Part shown: piece after piece, positions 34,177 to 44,737 of the stretch
Layout of the letters: every line of letters starts with the position of its first letter
How positions within the stretch are numbered: position 1 is the stretch's first letter
NCBI GenBank assembly: GCA_030159075.1
Contig: BROG01000153.1
Span: 592,501 to 656,500, forward strand
Direction: 5' to 3'
Length of the DNA stretch: 64,000 nucleotides
From: Atrina japonica
Taxonomy: Eukaryota > Mollusca > Bivalvia > Pterioida > Pinnidae
The notes under the pieces: model-generated
What the model saw: only the letters and a program-made list of their open reading frames with translations
What the model was told of the DNA's origin: nothing
Databases searched by the model: none
Program-made: the position numbers and the translations under genes

Positions 34177-35519
34177 CTGTATGTTCCAATATCCACAAAT
34201 TAACAAAGATGCAGTATAAAATTAAACCTCGGTATTTATTGAACAATGTTTAGATAGTATTTTGAGATAGACCCTGAAATTCTAGACGATTCTACAATTT
34301 TTTTATGACAAGTTCTGGAACAGCATAATTTACGTAAAACCACGCAAGCTGCCAACAATTATGTCCAGGATTGTGGATTGTGGATAATAAAGAAAGTGCA
34401 AATAATCAAAGTCATGACTTTCGTACCGATGATCAGACTGTCAGTGATAATATATTAGGCCATGTAAAATACATAGCGAAACACATCGAGACCCCATGTT
34501 TACTGTGACAGGTATGTCATGTGCAAAGACCGAGTCCAAATATCAGTACAATTGGTTTAATGTAAAAATTTTCACTTGTTTACATACTGAGTGGAAAAAT
34601 AATGTAAAAAATTACGTGTAAACAATGTACCACGAAATATATGGTTTTATACATTAGCTGGTGTAATACATTAAGAAACTGTGGGGGACAACCCAAAAGT
34701 TCAGTTGATACTAATCAACAGAGGAACACTGTAGGCCTTTGTCTATGGCCTTTACTTGCATCCTATCAGAAATGAAATATAAAAGCGAAATACATTTGCA
34801 ACTAAAAACGGCTAAATTTAAAGACCTTAGGCACTATGGCCTTTTCTTGCATCGGCGATATAGATTTTATTGTTAAAGTTATTATCAGAATTTAGGTATT
34901 CGTAAGTAGATAAAAAAAACAGACTATAAATAGACGCTGAATTTGATTGGTCTGTGAAAACAAAACGGTCAATCTGACAAAGGGGATTTCCATGATAATC
35001 GAACACTCTCTTCTCGTATCTCATTGATGACATAAGAAACAATGTTTATGTTTCTGATATGTTATCGGCAATAATCATTCTATAAATTTTAGTTTTCTTT
35101 TTTTATTTATGAGATTTAAAATTAATTTCAAGAGTAATAAAGTAGGGAACCTACGCATTGAAAACATCGGCAATTTCCTGCCAAGCCCTTGATTTCAACT
35201 CCCCCACTTTCATCGCCCCGTCCCCTTTCATTTTCCACAAATAAAGCATTTTCTCTTTCTTGCAACCTCTTCAACTAAAACAATTTCTTCTTCCGCCAAC
35301 CAGTTTGACGAACGTTTTAGCGTTTTGGCATTCATTCTCTTTCAATATCTCTAGATTTTTGGGTCTGATATATATATATTCACTTTTAATTAGGAGATAG
35401 CAGACGACGTTTTGTTTACGTTCTATAATAAACAATCTTACCTAAATTTGCAGAAGAGTTCCACAGCAGGTGTCTCGGGCCCCTTATGAACTGCAAAAAT
35501 ACCGTAGCAACGATCGTCG

Positions 35520-35663
35520 CGTGCAAAATTGCGGGTCTCAGTTGAGAAAATTCTTAAGTCATTTTATGGTGGGGGATTTTCATAATTTTCTCAGTTGAGT
35601 AAATTCTTAACTTTTGAGAACAAAATCTGTCTGAGAATTTTATTTGTTTATGGTGCCGGGCCC
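35520..35663. repeat. Probable right end of the Harbinger element
   Basis: It ends TTTATGGTGCCGGGCCC at 35663. Two subterminal repeats lie inside (CTCAGTTGAGAAAATTCTTAA at 35536 and CTCAGTTGAGTAAATTCTTAA at about 35600). The same terminal sequence in inverse form bounds the MITE at 56570-56721. No matching left end was found upstream of 28.8 kb. Confidence 0.5.
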
Positions 35664-35688
35664 AGAGCAGAACTCCTAAAACTGTTGG

Positions 35689-36005
35689 GTGGATTGTAAC
35701 CATACTTCACAGAAAATGATCCCCATGTACCCTCAACAGGAAACAAAATACCAGAAATCATCTTAACCCATTAAGAGGTTATGTTAAAATGAATGGTCGT
35801 AACCTACAGGAAGAATCAAAGACCCAAAAATATATATAAAAATGTTTTTAAAAAATTAAGTTACAGATATTGAGAACGAAATGGAGGTTACTTACTTGAA
35901 CTGTATTTGTCGTAATCTTCACGTAACCTGAACTCTCATACTATTAAGGCAAAGCATTACTGGGTGGATTGGAACCATACTTCACACAAATGATCCCCAT
36001 GTGAC
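35689..36005 (+). repeat. Interspersed repeat with an internal direct duplication
   Basis: GGTGGATTGTAACCATACTT...AATGATCCCCATGT at about 35690 is repeated at about 35962 (GGTGGATTGGAACCATACTT). A poly-T run follows at 36019-36047, then a further repeat-like stretch up to the Polinton. Confidence 0.6.
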
Positions 36006-36209
36006 TAAGTCGTGCTTGTTTTTTTTTTTTTTTTTTTTTTTTTTTTTGGTATTGGAGCTGGTCTGACCTGATTTCGGGAAAGTAGGTCAGGGGTACTGCT
36101 ATAATTATTAATTATATGTCACAGCAGGAGAGACATATATTTTAGCTCCTTGGAGCTCTCTTGTTTATTGAGCCCTGGCATGCCTCTTTATCTTAATGTA
36201 TCCTATGTA

Positions 36210-36446
36210 GTAGTGTATGTCACCCACTTCAGCCCACTTTGGGTACATGGATCATTTAAACCATTATCTTTGCTATATCTCCTGGTATCGCAGTTATATA
36301 TAGATGAATATATATAACTTATCCACGGTCTGGTAGTCACCAGGTAAAATTCCATGCCAGTGATATAAATAGATAACTTATTCCTGCTTTTCGGCACACG
36401 CATTCATTTTTTCCGTACATCGCAGCGATAGATGGGACACAGGTGT
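36210..36446 (+). repeat. Polinton left terminal inverted repeat
   Basis: Matches the complement of 49920-50156 with few differences. It includes CACCCACTTCAGCCCACTTT..., a region with short internal palindromes, and the inner end CGCAGCGATAGATGGGACA. Confidence 0.93.
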
Positions 36447-36502
36447 CCAATGACATATTGTAAAAAATTGAAAATGCTTTAAGAATTTCGCCCCAATATA
36501 AA

Positions 36503-39500
36503 ATGTCTATTACGAATCAATATATCAAACCGTTATTGGATTTACCAATGCCACCCGACCGTGCTTTACAAAAACCCTTAAAATCGTTATTGGATTTACC
36601 AATTCCACCCAACCGTGTTTTACAAAAGCCTTTAATACCCAAACGTGTATGGAAGACGGGTTTAGATAAACTCTTCGATAAAAATTTAATGGATTTAACA
36701 ACAAACGACGAACCGCGTCCTGCTAGAAATAAAACGACCTATAAGCCATTCCGTAAAAGAAGAGTTGAACGAGGGGCAAACCTATCGTTTTGACAAAATT
36801 TCCTCGGAATACAGGCTAAAGTTTGGTAACAAACACTTTTTTTGACGAATATAAAGTAATTCTATTGAGGGAAAAGGTTATCAATATAGACCGTTTATTT
36901 TCTAGACCTCGTGAAGTTGGTGATAAAGGATAGAGGTTTACAAAACGGTGATAAATTTTCGTATAATCATCAATCACCCGAGTTTCCCGAAAATGTTCAG
37001 TACGAAATATAATAACCGTCTCGAGCGATTTAACCAAATATTTATTCAAAGCACTGGAAGAATATATAGAATATTACGAGGTTCCCATAGAAGAAATAGA
37101 AATAGTCGTCCAGTCTACGACAATGCCAAGAGGCAAGGGGAGACCCAAAGAACCGGTAACAAAGACAATTTCGTCGTCGAAAAGAAGTATTATAACGATT
37201 AAAATCGACGATACTACGTGTTTGGCACGAGCCATCGTGACGGCGGTTGCTAATAAAAATAAAGATAAATGGACGAATTCCCAGCTTCGACACGGTTTCA
37301 ATGAAAGTCGAAAATTACAAAGGGACGAAGCGTTAAAACTTCACGAAGAAGCGGGGGTTCCCGTTCAGGAGCATGGTTCTACTTTAGAAGACGTGAAAAT
37401 GTTTGCCGATCACTTGGCTGTGCAGATTAACATAGTGGACGGTGATCAATTTAACGACATTATTTATACGAGCGAAGGAAGCGAAGCGGTATATCTTTAC
37501 AAGAATAAAAATCACTTCGACGTGATTACGAGCATGACGGGATTTTTGGGTAAAAGACATTACTGTCATACTTGTAAAAAACCGTACGCTAAACGAGATC
37601 GTCATAAATGTCCTAAAAAGTGTTTATCGTGCTTCAGTTCTAATTGTCCGGGTGGAGAAAGGAAAGTGTGCGACGATTGTAACAGAACGTTTTTCGACGA
37701 AGAATGTTTTAATGAACATAAACGCGACAGAGGAATGAGAGACGGTGAAACGGATATGGTTTGTTTAATAGTTCAGAAATGTTTAGAGTGTGAACGAGTA
37801 GTAAAAGATTTGAAAAACCATATATGCGGGTCATTCCGAATGCCCGAATTGTAAAAAATATGGCGACATGACGACTTACAAATGTTTTATGCTCAAGAAA
37901 GAATGTAAGGGTGGAAAGTGCAAATCGTCAAAGTGTACTAATGATAAAAAACGTTACAGTTGTAAAACGCGAACGACGGATTATTATTTTAACTCAAGAC
38001 ACCGGTGTTCACATAACGAATTTAATCATTTGTCAAGATTTTAATGGTAAACAACACGAATTTTCTACCGTAGACGATTTTTGCGAATTTGTTTTGGATA
38101 AAAAGGGTACGTTTATAGCTCACAATGCTAAAGCATACGACGCGCAATTTTTGTTAAAATATTTCGTAGAACATAACATTAACCCTTATTGTTTTTACAA
38201 CGGTACGAAAATTATGTACATGGAAGGTCCGGAACCATTAGATTTATCGATTCCATAAGATTTTGTCCAATCTGCTCTGGCGGCGTTTCCGAGAACGTTT
38301 GGATTAAAAGAATTAAAGAAGGGTTATTTTCCGCATTATTTCAACAAACCGTGTAACCAAAATTACGTTGGATCGTTACCTAGCAAAAAACACTACGGTT
38401 TCGATTATATTAGCGCTCAAAATAGAAAAAAAAGATTTATTTAGAATGGTATGACGCGCGAAAAAAACGACGTGTTTGATTTCGAGAAAAAATTGAGGGA
38501 TTATTGTACATCCGACGTCGATATATTACGTCGATCCATGTTAAAATTCAGGGAAGACTTTATCGAGTTGGAAAATATAGATCCGCTACAAGACGTGACG
38601 ATAGCATCCGTTTGTATGACCGTTTATAGAAGGTTTTTTCAATTACATGTAATGTTCAAAAATACTATAGCCGTCTATAAAGATAACACCGACCACGAAA
38701 CATACAGCGCGAAATATATTTCTTGGCTGGATCACGTGGCTGAGAGAGACAACGTCGTCATTCGACACGCTTTGAACGGTGGTGAAGTTAATCTACCCGA
38801 TATCGGTAAAGTCGACGGGTATTTTGAAGAAACAAAAACGGTTTACGAATTTCAAGGTTGTTTCTGGCACGGGTGTGAAAAGTGTTACACTCGGGATACC
38901 ATTAATAACAAGAACTAAATAGATATGGAAACACTTAGAAAACGAACCGACGTGAAAAACGAGAAAATAAAACGAGCCGGTTTCAATTTAATAGAGGTTT
39001 GGGAATGCGGTATAAAAAATAATGAGATTGTAACTCCGTTAAATCCCCGAGATGCCTTTTTCGGTGGTAGAACAAATATCACCAAGTTAATTTACGATTT
39101 CGACGGAAAGAAAAAAGGGACGATACGTAGATTTTGTTAGTTTATATCCCGCGGTTCAGTTTTATAAGAAATACCCATTCGGATATCCCACTAAAATATA
39201 TAATCCCGAACATATCGATCGAAAATTGGGTTGGGGGTTCATAAAGTGTAAAGTCGTTCCGCCTAGAAAATTATATCATCCCCGTTTTAAACCTGTAAAA
39301 ATGGAATGTGGAAATGCCGAAAAACTCTTGTTCCCGTTGTGTAAAACGTGTGCCGAAATTACAGATTGAAGACGTGCGAACACACCAGACGAACAGAGGT
39401 CTTTTGTGGGAACGTGGTGTATTCCCGAGTTATTTAAGGCATTGGATAAAGGGTATAAGATAGATAAAATTTACGAAGTTTGGGATTTTCTCTACACCAG

Positions 39501-40364
39501 CGAAGACATAGATCTTTTCAAAGAATACGTTAAGAATTTTATGAAAATCAAGATGGAAAGTTCCGAATTAAAGGTAGGTCCCGGTACTCCTTACGAATCA
39601 GAAGAACAGTATAAAAAAATCGTAAAAGAACAATTAGGTATCGACTTGGGTAAAATAGATCATCTAAATTATGTTTCAAATCACTTTGGGGTATTTTTGG
39701 TCAAAGAGTTAACATGAAACAAACTAAATACGTCAATGAACCGAAAGAATTTTATACCCTATTATTGGATGACAAAATAGATAATCTTAACATTCAGTTT
39801 ATAAACGACGACATGGTCCAGATGTCTTACGATTTAAAGGACAATTCGTCGACAAAAAGTAAGGATATTAATATCTTCATACGCGGTTATAAACGACGGC
39901 TCATAGCAAGAACCATGTTATATGACGTGTTAGATAAACTCGACGATAGAGCTTTAGGATTTGACACCGATAGTGTGTGGTACATAGATCGCGACGATGG
40001 TGTCGCGATAGATACAGGAGATAACTTGGGTGATTTGACGGATGAATTAAATGGTGATTTTATAAAATCTTGGTGTGCCACCGGACCTAAATCTTATTCG
40101 TACGAAACAAACGCGGGTAAAAAAGTGTATAAAGTCAAAGGATTTAGTTTGAATTACGAAAATTCTCTTTACATCAATCGAGACACGATGACCGACATTG
40201 TCAAAGAAACGCTTAAAAGGATTACAACCCTCAGAGAAAACGCCATCACGAGAGATTCTAAAACCAAACGAATAGTGAATCAATATCAAGAGAAAGAGTT
40301 CGTGTTATGTAACGATAAACGAGTGATGACGGAAAAGTACGAAACACTTCCCTATGGATATTAG
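36503..40364 (+). pseudogene. Protein-primed family-B DNA polymerase (pPolB) of the Polinton, frameshifted
   Basis: One reading unit in several frames. N-terminal part 36503-36793 carries a repeated LLDLP.PP motif. 37123-37854 starts with an AT-hook-like PRGKGRPKEP, then a region with CLARAI and KNHFDVI (order as in OTU/papain-like proteases) and a Cys-rich zinc module (YCHTCKKPYAKRDRHKC, C..C pairs). Exonuclease motifs: AHNAKAYDAQF near 38120 and YCTSDVDIL near 38503. Polymerase motif A, DFVSLYP, near 39130; motif C, DTDSVWYI, near 39960; GFSLNY and a C-terminal part end at TAG 40362-40364. It replicates the element using a terminal protein as primer. Breaks occur near 36793, 37850, 38258, 38440, 38915, 39125, 39370 and 39717. 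Confidence 0.88.
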
Positions 40365-41269
40365 TCGACGACCAATAATTCCTCTCTGACGAAAGTTCTT
40401 TGCGGCGCCGGTTCCTTGAGATAATACACGTCGATACCCTGCATTCTAAAATGTCTATCTATTTCGTGTTTATCAACACTCCAGATTGGATCAGTGGTTC
40501 TTTTTTTACCACCTTCCAATTCACCCGGTTGATACAGATATCTTACTTAGGAAAAGGGCTGATAGGTGGTTGAAATTTATCAACGGGTTCTACCTTTTCG
40601 GGTCGTTTGGTTTCTTTGTTAATCGTTTTTACGACTTCCGGTAACCGTTTTACCCATTCTCTGTTTCTGTCGTTAGATTTCATCTCTTGGTCGTATTGAT
40701 AGGTAAACAGCTGTTCTCCCAGAGTTTTTATTAAATCGTTCGACGATGGCTTGGGTCGCGATGAATGTCGACTCTTACCCTTCTTATATTCTCACGTTGT
40801 GTTTAGACATTAAATTGGAACGGCACCCCATGAATTCGCGACCAGGATCGGACTTGTAATAATTTTGGAAACGTTAAACGTCTTTCGTAAATTTTTTCGA
40901 AAGCATCGGCCCACTTCTTTTACTGTCTTTGGTCGTTAAAGGTTCCGCTTCTTTGTACCGAGTACCTACGTCAAACCAACGTTAACGCGTATTTATACGT
41001 TTTCCTACCCACTTTATCGTGTGGTAAAAACAATAGATCAGCCTGGTGCGTGTCGTTTTCTTCCGCATTTTCGAATTTAGGTCGTACGATTTTCTTGTGT
41101 GCAGGTAGATAGATTTGCCAAACGTCTTGTTTTTTCAGGAAATCGAACGCTTCCTTTTCGCTGACTTTAGCCGACTTTAGCCGCTTTAGCCAATTAGCAA
41201 TCTTGATGGCTGTTTTTCCTTTCCAATATCGACTGTAATAGATCTCTTTAATTTTAATTTATACGACAT
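40361..41269 (-). pseudogene. Polinton (retroviral-type) integrase with chromodomain-like tail, frameshifted
   Basis: No single long ORF, but minus-strand frames in order give an N-terminal segment (YYSRYWKGKTAIKIANWL) and the catalytic D,D,E: Asp in HQADLLFLP near 41055, Asp in the block near 40845 and Glu in a VERF-type helix near 40755. A linker follows (KSNDRNREWVKRLPEVV) and then a basic/aromatic C-terminal stretch near 40540-40370. It inserts the element and makes the 6-bp duplication. The TAA stop (complement of 40361-40363) overlaps the PolB TAG at 40362-40364, so the two genes converge with overlapping stops. At least four frameshifts or stops. Confidence 0.75.
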
Positions 41270-41402
41270 ATTGTTTTACGGCGTAAAACACTAAACCCGT
41301 TCCTATTAACACGAAGAGGATTTCTTTATCTTTTTGCTCTTCGGAGGGTTGATAAAAATCGCTCAATTTCGGTTCGGGAGACATCTCCTCTTCTCCCATC
41401 AT
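41259..41402 (-). CDS. Small Polinton membrane protein, 47 aa
   Basis: An intact short ORF starting MMGEEEMSPEPK. An acidic N-terminus is followed by one strong hydrophobic stretch, ILFVLIGTGLVFYAV, and a short tail. It abuts the stop of the next gene upstream (41403) and overlaps the integrase start by about 11 bp, which supports a packed transcription unit. Function unknown; a virion or host-membrane role is inference. Confidence 0.6.
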   Translation of the reverse strand: MMGEEEMSPEPKLSDFYQPSEEQKDKEILFVLIGTGLVFYAVKQYVV

Positions 41403-41660
41403 CTATGAGTATAGAGACATTGCAGCATCCACTTCTTTATACGTGTATAATGCATGTCCTTCTTTTTTCAATCTCTCGTTTAAAAAATCTAATCTTTTTG
41501 TACGTTTGTGATTCCATTCGTCTCTGGCTTTGGTCAGTTTTTCCATCGCTTTCGTCGATGTCTTTTTTTGCTCGTCGTGATTCGAAAATAAAAATTGCGA
41601 TCCAGAAAACGCCAAGGCATTGACCAATGCACCACCTACTATCATCGCTATTGTTGCCAT
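41403..41660 (-). CDS. Polinton small protein, 85 aa, N-terminal membrane segment and coiled coil
   Basis: An intact ORF. Residues 3-20 are hydrophobic and glycine/alanine rich (IAMIVGGALVNALAF). Residues 28-70 are charged and likely helical (KAMEKLTKARDEWNHKR, LNERLKKEGHALYTYKEVD). It sits between two other small membrane-type genes with almost no spacing. Proteins of this shape recur next to the integrase in Polintons as I remember them, without a known role. Confidence 0.65.
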   Translation of the reverse strand: MATIAMIVGGALVNALAFSGSQFLFSNHDEQKKTSTKAMEKLTKARDEWNHKRTKRLDFLNERLKKEGHALYTYKEVDAAMSLYS

Positions 41661-41673
41661 TTTAATAGAGGTT

Positions 41674-41904
41674 TTATTTTATTTCATGATATCGGCGGGA
41701 ATGATTCCCTTTTTGACCAAGCATGTCCTTGGTGTAATTGGCGAGAGCAAACTGGAAGATGATCATCCCGAAATCCTTTGGATCTAAATCCAGCTTAGGC
41801 ACTGGCATTTTTAAAAATTTCTTGGAGAGTTGCGCGTATCCGATGGCAATTGCCGTATTGACAGCTGCGTGATATGTAGTGTTTACCAAATCTTTTTCAC
41901 TCAT
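41674..41904 (-). CDS. Polinton small protein, 76 aa, C-terminus possibly frameshifted
   Basis: Starts MSEKDLVNTTYHAAVNTAIA. It has a hydrophobic/amphipathic N-terminal half and a second hydrophobic segment, FGMIIFQFALANYTK. The last 15 residues are basic and unlike the rest. An alternative frame over 41690-41720 stays open and looks more protein-like, which suggests a one-base indel near 41720. Part of the small-gene block. Confidence 0.6.
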   Translation of the reverse strand: MSEKDLVNTTYHAAVNTAIAIGYAQLSKKFLKMPVPKLDLDPKDFGMIIFQFALANYTKDMLGQKGNHSRRYHEIK

Positions 41905-41955
41905 CTTTTTAATAAGAGAGAAAATTATTTAAAACATTTCATGGGCGTTGAGTTT

Positions 41956-42212
41956 TTATTCTTTTGGAATTACTTTTGGTGAAATTACCTTGGATGGAAT
42001 TACTTTTGGCTCTGGTTTTATGTAGACCAGAAATCCAACAACCGCGAGTCCACCAATTACCCATTTCCAGCTACGTTGTTAATAGCATTGCTATCGTTGT
42101 TAATAGCATTGCTATTGTTGCTTTTAGCATTGCTATTAACATTGCTATCCCATCTACGTTTGGCTCCCTTTTTCCCCGCTTCCACACGTTTTGGATTCTT
42201 CTTTATTTCCAT
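41956..42212 (-). pseudogene. Small basic membrane-anchored Polinton protein, frameshifted
   Basis: Starts at 42212 (MEIKKNPKRVEAGKKGAKRR), followed by an Asn/Ser-rich low-complexity stretch built from an 18-bp repeat (AACAATAGCAATGC-like, 42075-42150). After a frameshift near 42070 comes one membrane segment (WVIGGLAVVGFLVYI) and a repeated KVI(P/S) tail ending at TAA 41956-41958. Function unknown. The repeat stretch may itself cause the length change. Confidence 0.55.
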
Positions 42213-42234
42213 CTTCCCTATTAATTCCTCGGAT

Positions 42235-42690
42235 TCATCGTGTTTTTCTATAAAGCGTCAGATTTTTTAAATCCAACAATGTGACGGCTAGAAATTGGTG
42301 GCTATACTTGAGAGGTGCTAATACCGATCCGTATTTGTAATATAAACTACAACACACTTTGCAGATGGCATTGTCCAAGAAGGGGTCTTCGTTCAATTCC
42401 TCGATCATTTTGGGTTCGTCTTTGAGGTCGACAAAATGTTTAAGTCCTTGCGAATACAGATAGATTAGGGAATTTGCTGTCGATTTGGTCATGCGCATGC
42501 CAAGTCGAGCGTTTAACAGACGACTCATGGTTTCGACATCCTTGTCGTTCATCTTTTCCAATTCGGAAGAGGTCACGTCTTTTCCTAAAAAATGACGTGC
42601 ACGTCCGGAACTGATGATAGCCGATAATCTGTCTTTGGTAGATATATCTTTGCTGGGTATATCGTTCGCTAATACATCATCTACATCCAT
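42235..42690 (-). CDS. Conserved Polinton protein, 151 aa, intact
   Basis: The longest uninterrupted ORF in the element's middle. Starts MDVDDVLANDIPSKD; mostly helical and soluble, with STKDRLSAI, SGRARHFLG and LNARLGMRMTK, and a C-terminal Cys pair (CKVCC). A homologous gene is a regular part of Polintons as I recall, but its function is not established. Its preservation while neighbours are broken is notable. Confidence 0.7.
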   Translation of the reverse strand: MDVDDVLANDIPSKDISTKDRLSAIISSGRARHFLGKDVTSSELEKMNDKDVETMSRLLNARLGMRMTKSTANSLIYLYSQGLKHFVDLKDEPKMIEELNEDPFLDNAICKVCCSLYYKYGSVLAPLKYSHQFLAVTLLDLKNLTLYRKTR

Positions 42691-42747
42691 GTTTTTAAAA
42701 TATATACATTTTTTATATTTTGTAAAAAATATTTTTACAAAATACGT

Positions 42748-43434
42748 TTATTCTGTATCGGAATCTAAGTCCAAGTCTTCTTGACACTCAGTCAAATCCG
42801 GTATACAATCAACGTCAAGCGTTTTGATGACGACTGCCTGGTGTAAATTGTTTTGCAAGGATACGGTAGTACTACTGACATAAACGCTTTCTATCTTTAA
42901 AACCCCAATTGCTAAACATCGTTTTTTCACGTAAATGAGAGGATCGGTTTCAACGATTCGGTTCTTTTTATCTTTCAGGTTTTCTTGTTTTCTTTCTATA
43001 AACAATAGGTAATATTTTTTCGTCTCTTTTCGATTTTAACTTTTGAGTATATAACATCGTCGTTGTTTTTATCTTTTTTGACAATATATATATCCTCAGT
43101 ATTAATGGGACTTTTCCTACCTTTTTTGCAATTCCGGTTCGAGTTTTTCTATTTCTGTTCTTAAAAATTTCGTAATTTTTTCCATCATATCGACGAATTC
43201 TTTTCCACATTTAAATTTCATAGAATAATTGCGTAACTTTTCGGTAGAATAGTCCTTACTTTCCCACAATCCGGTCGATTCCGTTTTGGGAGTGTGTATA
43301 ACTAACGGTTTCACGCCGTTCGGATACTTATAGTCGATGTAAACTTTTTGATAATTCGCAGATTTCTTATCTACATAATGGTTTCCAATTCTTAAATTGT
43401 TTACGTTAAAGTTCTCAATTGTCACAAATCCCAT
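42748..43434 (-). pseudogene. Polinton protein of about 220 aa, two frameshifts
   Basis: Three overlapping frames (43434-43117, 43210-42968, 43005-42748) read as one protein. The N-terminal part starts MGFVTIENFNVNNLRIGNHY, then KPLVIHTP and FKCGKEFVDMMEKIT, a lysine-rich middle, and an acidic C-terminus (DLTECQEDLDLDSDTE). An acidic tail after a compact domain is seen in many single-stranded-DNA-binding and chaperone proteins, but I have no motif that proves such a role. Confidence 0.55.
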
Positions 43435-43535
43435 GTTTTATTTTTATAACGAAAAATTTTATTTAAGTCAATTTTATTTTTTCAAAAAGATCGTAAAATT
43501 TTTCTTAAACCATTTTTCCGTTATGTGATAACGTT

Positions 43536-43637
43536 CTAAACGTAAAATATACGTAATATCGTGGATAATATTAGCATAAACCATAAAACGATAAACGACA
43601 ACAACACGAACAATACTATCTCGGTAAAACGTTTCAT
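43536..43637 (-). CDS. Very small hydrophobic protein, 33 aa
   Basis: Starts MKRFTEIVLFVLLSFIVLWF and is almost entirely one membrane helix, ending at TAG. It sits in the gap between two minus-strand genes, beside a divergent start (43702, plus). Short, so it could be chance, but the hydrophobic composition and the packed setting favour a real gene. Confidence 0.4.
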   Translation of the reverse strand: MKRFTEIVLFVLLSFIVLWFMLILSTILRIFYV

Positions 43638-43669
43638 TTCTTAACGTAAAAAAATTGTTAAATAGTTTA

Positions 43670-43670
<1 letters not shown>

Positions 43671-43693
<23 letters not shown>
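43671..43693. repeat. Short (TA)n in a divergent intergenic region
   Basis: About 11 TA units between the divergent small genes at 43637 (minus) and 43702 (plus); possibly part of a shared promoter. Confidence 0.6.
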
Positions 43694-43701
<8 letters not shown>

Positions 43702-43703
<2 letters not shown>

Positions 43704-44098
43704 GTATATTTTACTGGACAAAGTGTTTAACGAACGCGGAGTAAAACAGATTTTAATGAATGACGACAACAGTGTCAACAGTTGAACGACCAAGTATTAA
43801 TTTATTGGCCCGAAGATGAACTAACGTGTCAAATGCCGCGCATGCGTAGAAAATACCCATGTAAACGTTCGGTCATCGCGAACTCGTTGTTTTGTAGCAT
43901 TCATCACAACTACGTGAAAGAGTGTGGTATCGATACGTTGAAATATTGTACCTCTTGTCGAAAATGGATGACCAATAGTACTAAATACGAAACGTGTTAT
44001 GCGTGCGGTGAGGAAAAGAACGCGCAGACGAATGGCATAAAACGCATAAAAGGTCCGAGAGAAAACGCGGACGTCCTAAAAAACCCGATGATTTTTAA
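43702..44098 (+). pseudogene. Cys-rich zinc-binding protein with AT-hook-like tail, frameshifted
   Basis: Starts MYILLDKVFNERGVKQILM. After a frameshift near 43782 it continues with a Cys/His module (CQMPRMRRKYPCKRSVI, FCSIHHNY, CTSCRKW, CYACGEE). Near the end another shift leads to KRGRPKKPDDF and a TAA at 44096-44098. The GRP core is an AT hook. It is the only plus-strand gene in the middle of the element. A DNA-binding regulator is the natural guess but remains inference. Confidence 0.6.
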
Positions 44099-44190
44099 AA
44101 TATATTTTGTCTTAAAATCTAAAAGTTATTTCGAAGCGGATTTGTTTACGAACTCTAGGAGCCGCTTGCGTAAATCCTCCGTTTCTTTGA

Positions 44191-44713
44191 TCACATCCCT
44201 TTTTTATGGTTCTCCTTGTGGGAAGAATATAGTTTATCTTTCATCTCGCGATACTTGGTCAACTCGTGGGATACGGTGGCAAATTCTTCGTCCGAGATCT
44301 TTCCATCCTCGAGTGCTCGACTCACCAGATCCGATATCGAATTAAGCTTACTCTCCGCGAGTTTAGTGATCTTGATGTGTTTTTTCCGATTTTCTCAACA
44401 GTAATCGTCTTATCCCTTTCATGGCTAAACCTACTGAACCTACAGTCAAAGCTACAATTTGGAGAGGTAATCCTGCAATGGGAATGAGAAATCCAAGTCC
44501 ACCGACGACGATACTTCCCGAAATGAGAGCCGCGTCGACACCGTCTGCGGTATTCACCGTTCGTTTATACTTTTTATAGATACTCTTCCGCATTTCTACC
44601 TCTCGACGAAACGTCTGTTCGATTTCGCCGATTCGTTTTAAACGATATTATTGCGGATCGCTTTCTATTGGCGAATCGGTTTCTAATGGCGGATATAATC
44701 GGTTTCTACTCAT
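44191..44713 (-). pseudogene. Polinton membrane protein with two hydrophobic helices, nonsense and frameshift
   Basis: Starts MSRNRLYPPLETDSP, with an in-frame TAA near 44648. It continues in frame to 44593-44363 (KSIYKKYKRTVNTADGVD, then hydrophobic SIVVGGLGFLIPIAGLPLQI and VALTVGSVGLAM). After a frameshift near 44390 it continues with a charged helical C-terminus containing EDGKISDEEF (EF-hand-like in look only) and KYREMKDKLYSSH. Probably a membrane-linked structural protein; not assigned. Confidence 0.55.
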
Positions 44714-44737
44714 CTCTTTTTTATTCGTGAGAAATTT

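Larger units (their letters stand above)
31150..35335 (-). pseudogene. Harbinger-associated Myb/SANT-like DNA-binding protein, spliced
   Basis: Minus-strand exons: 35155-35335 (MNAKTLKRSSNWLAEEEI..., then RAWQEIADVFNA), 33645-33711 (VPEIKKKYYNIKQRS), 33257-33400 (KTGGGPAN...LTCGIYSDG), 32997 to about 32950 (DLLTQEDHALVQQTD), 32262-32324 (DTPVETVQLGAPEAESD), 31543-31599 (DDISLQATGSTSKRHRESK) and 31150-31349. The last exon gives a lysine/glutamate-rich coiled coil and ends at TAG 31150-31152. The first two exons form a trihelix/Myb-like domain with conserved Trp. This is the second protein of PIF/Harbinger elements, thought to help the transposase find the element ends. Exon 1 has a one-base frameshift near 35235, and the exon at 32997 lacks a GT donor in the right phase, so decay is likely. 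Confidence 0.65.

Noticed and set aside
37042..37301. Minus-strand ORFs opposite the PolB N-terminus, and 46008-46537 minus opposite the unassigned plus-strand gene
   Set aside because: The plus-strand frames carry the recognisable motifs; the others are shadows.
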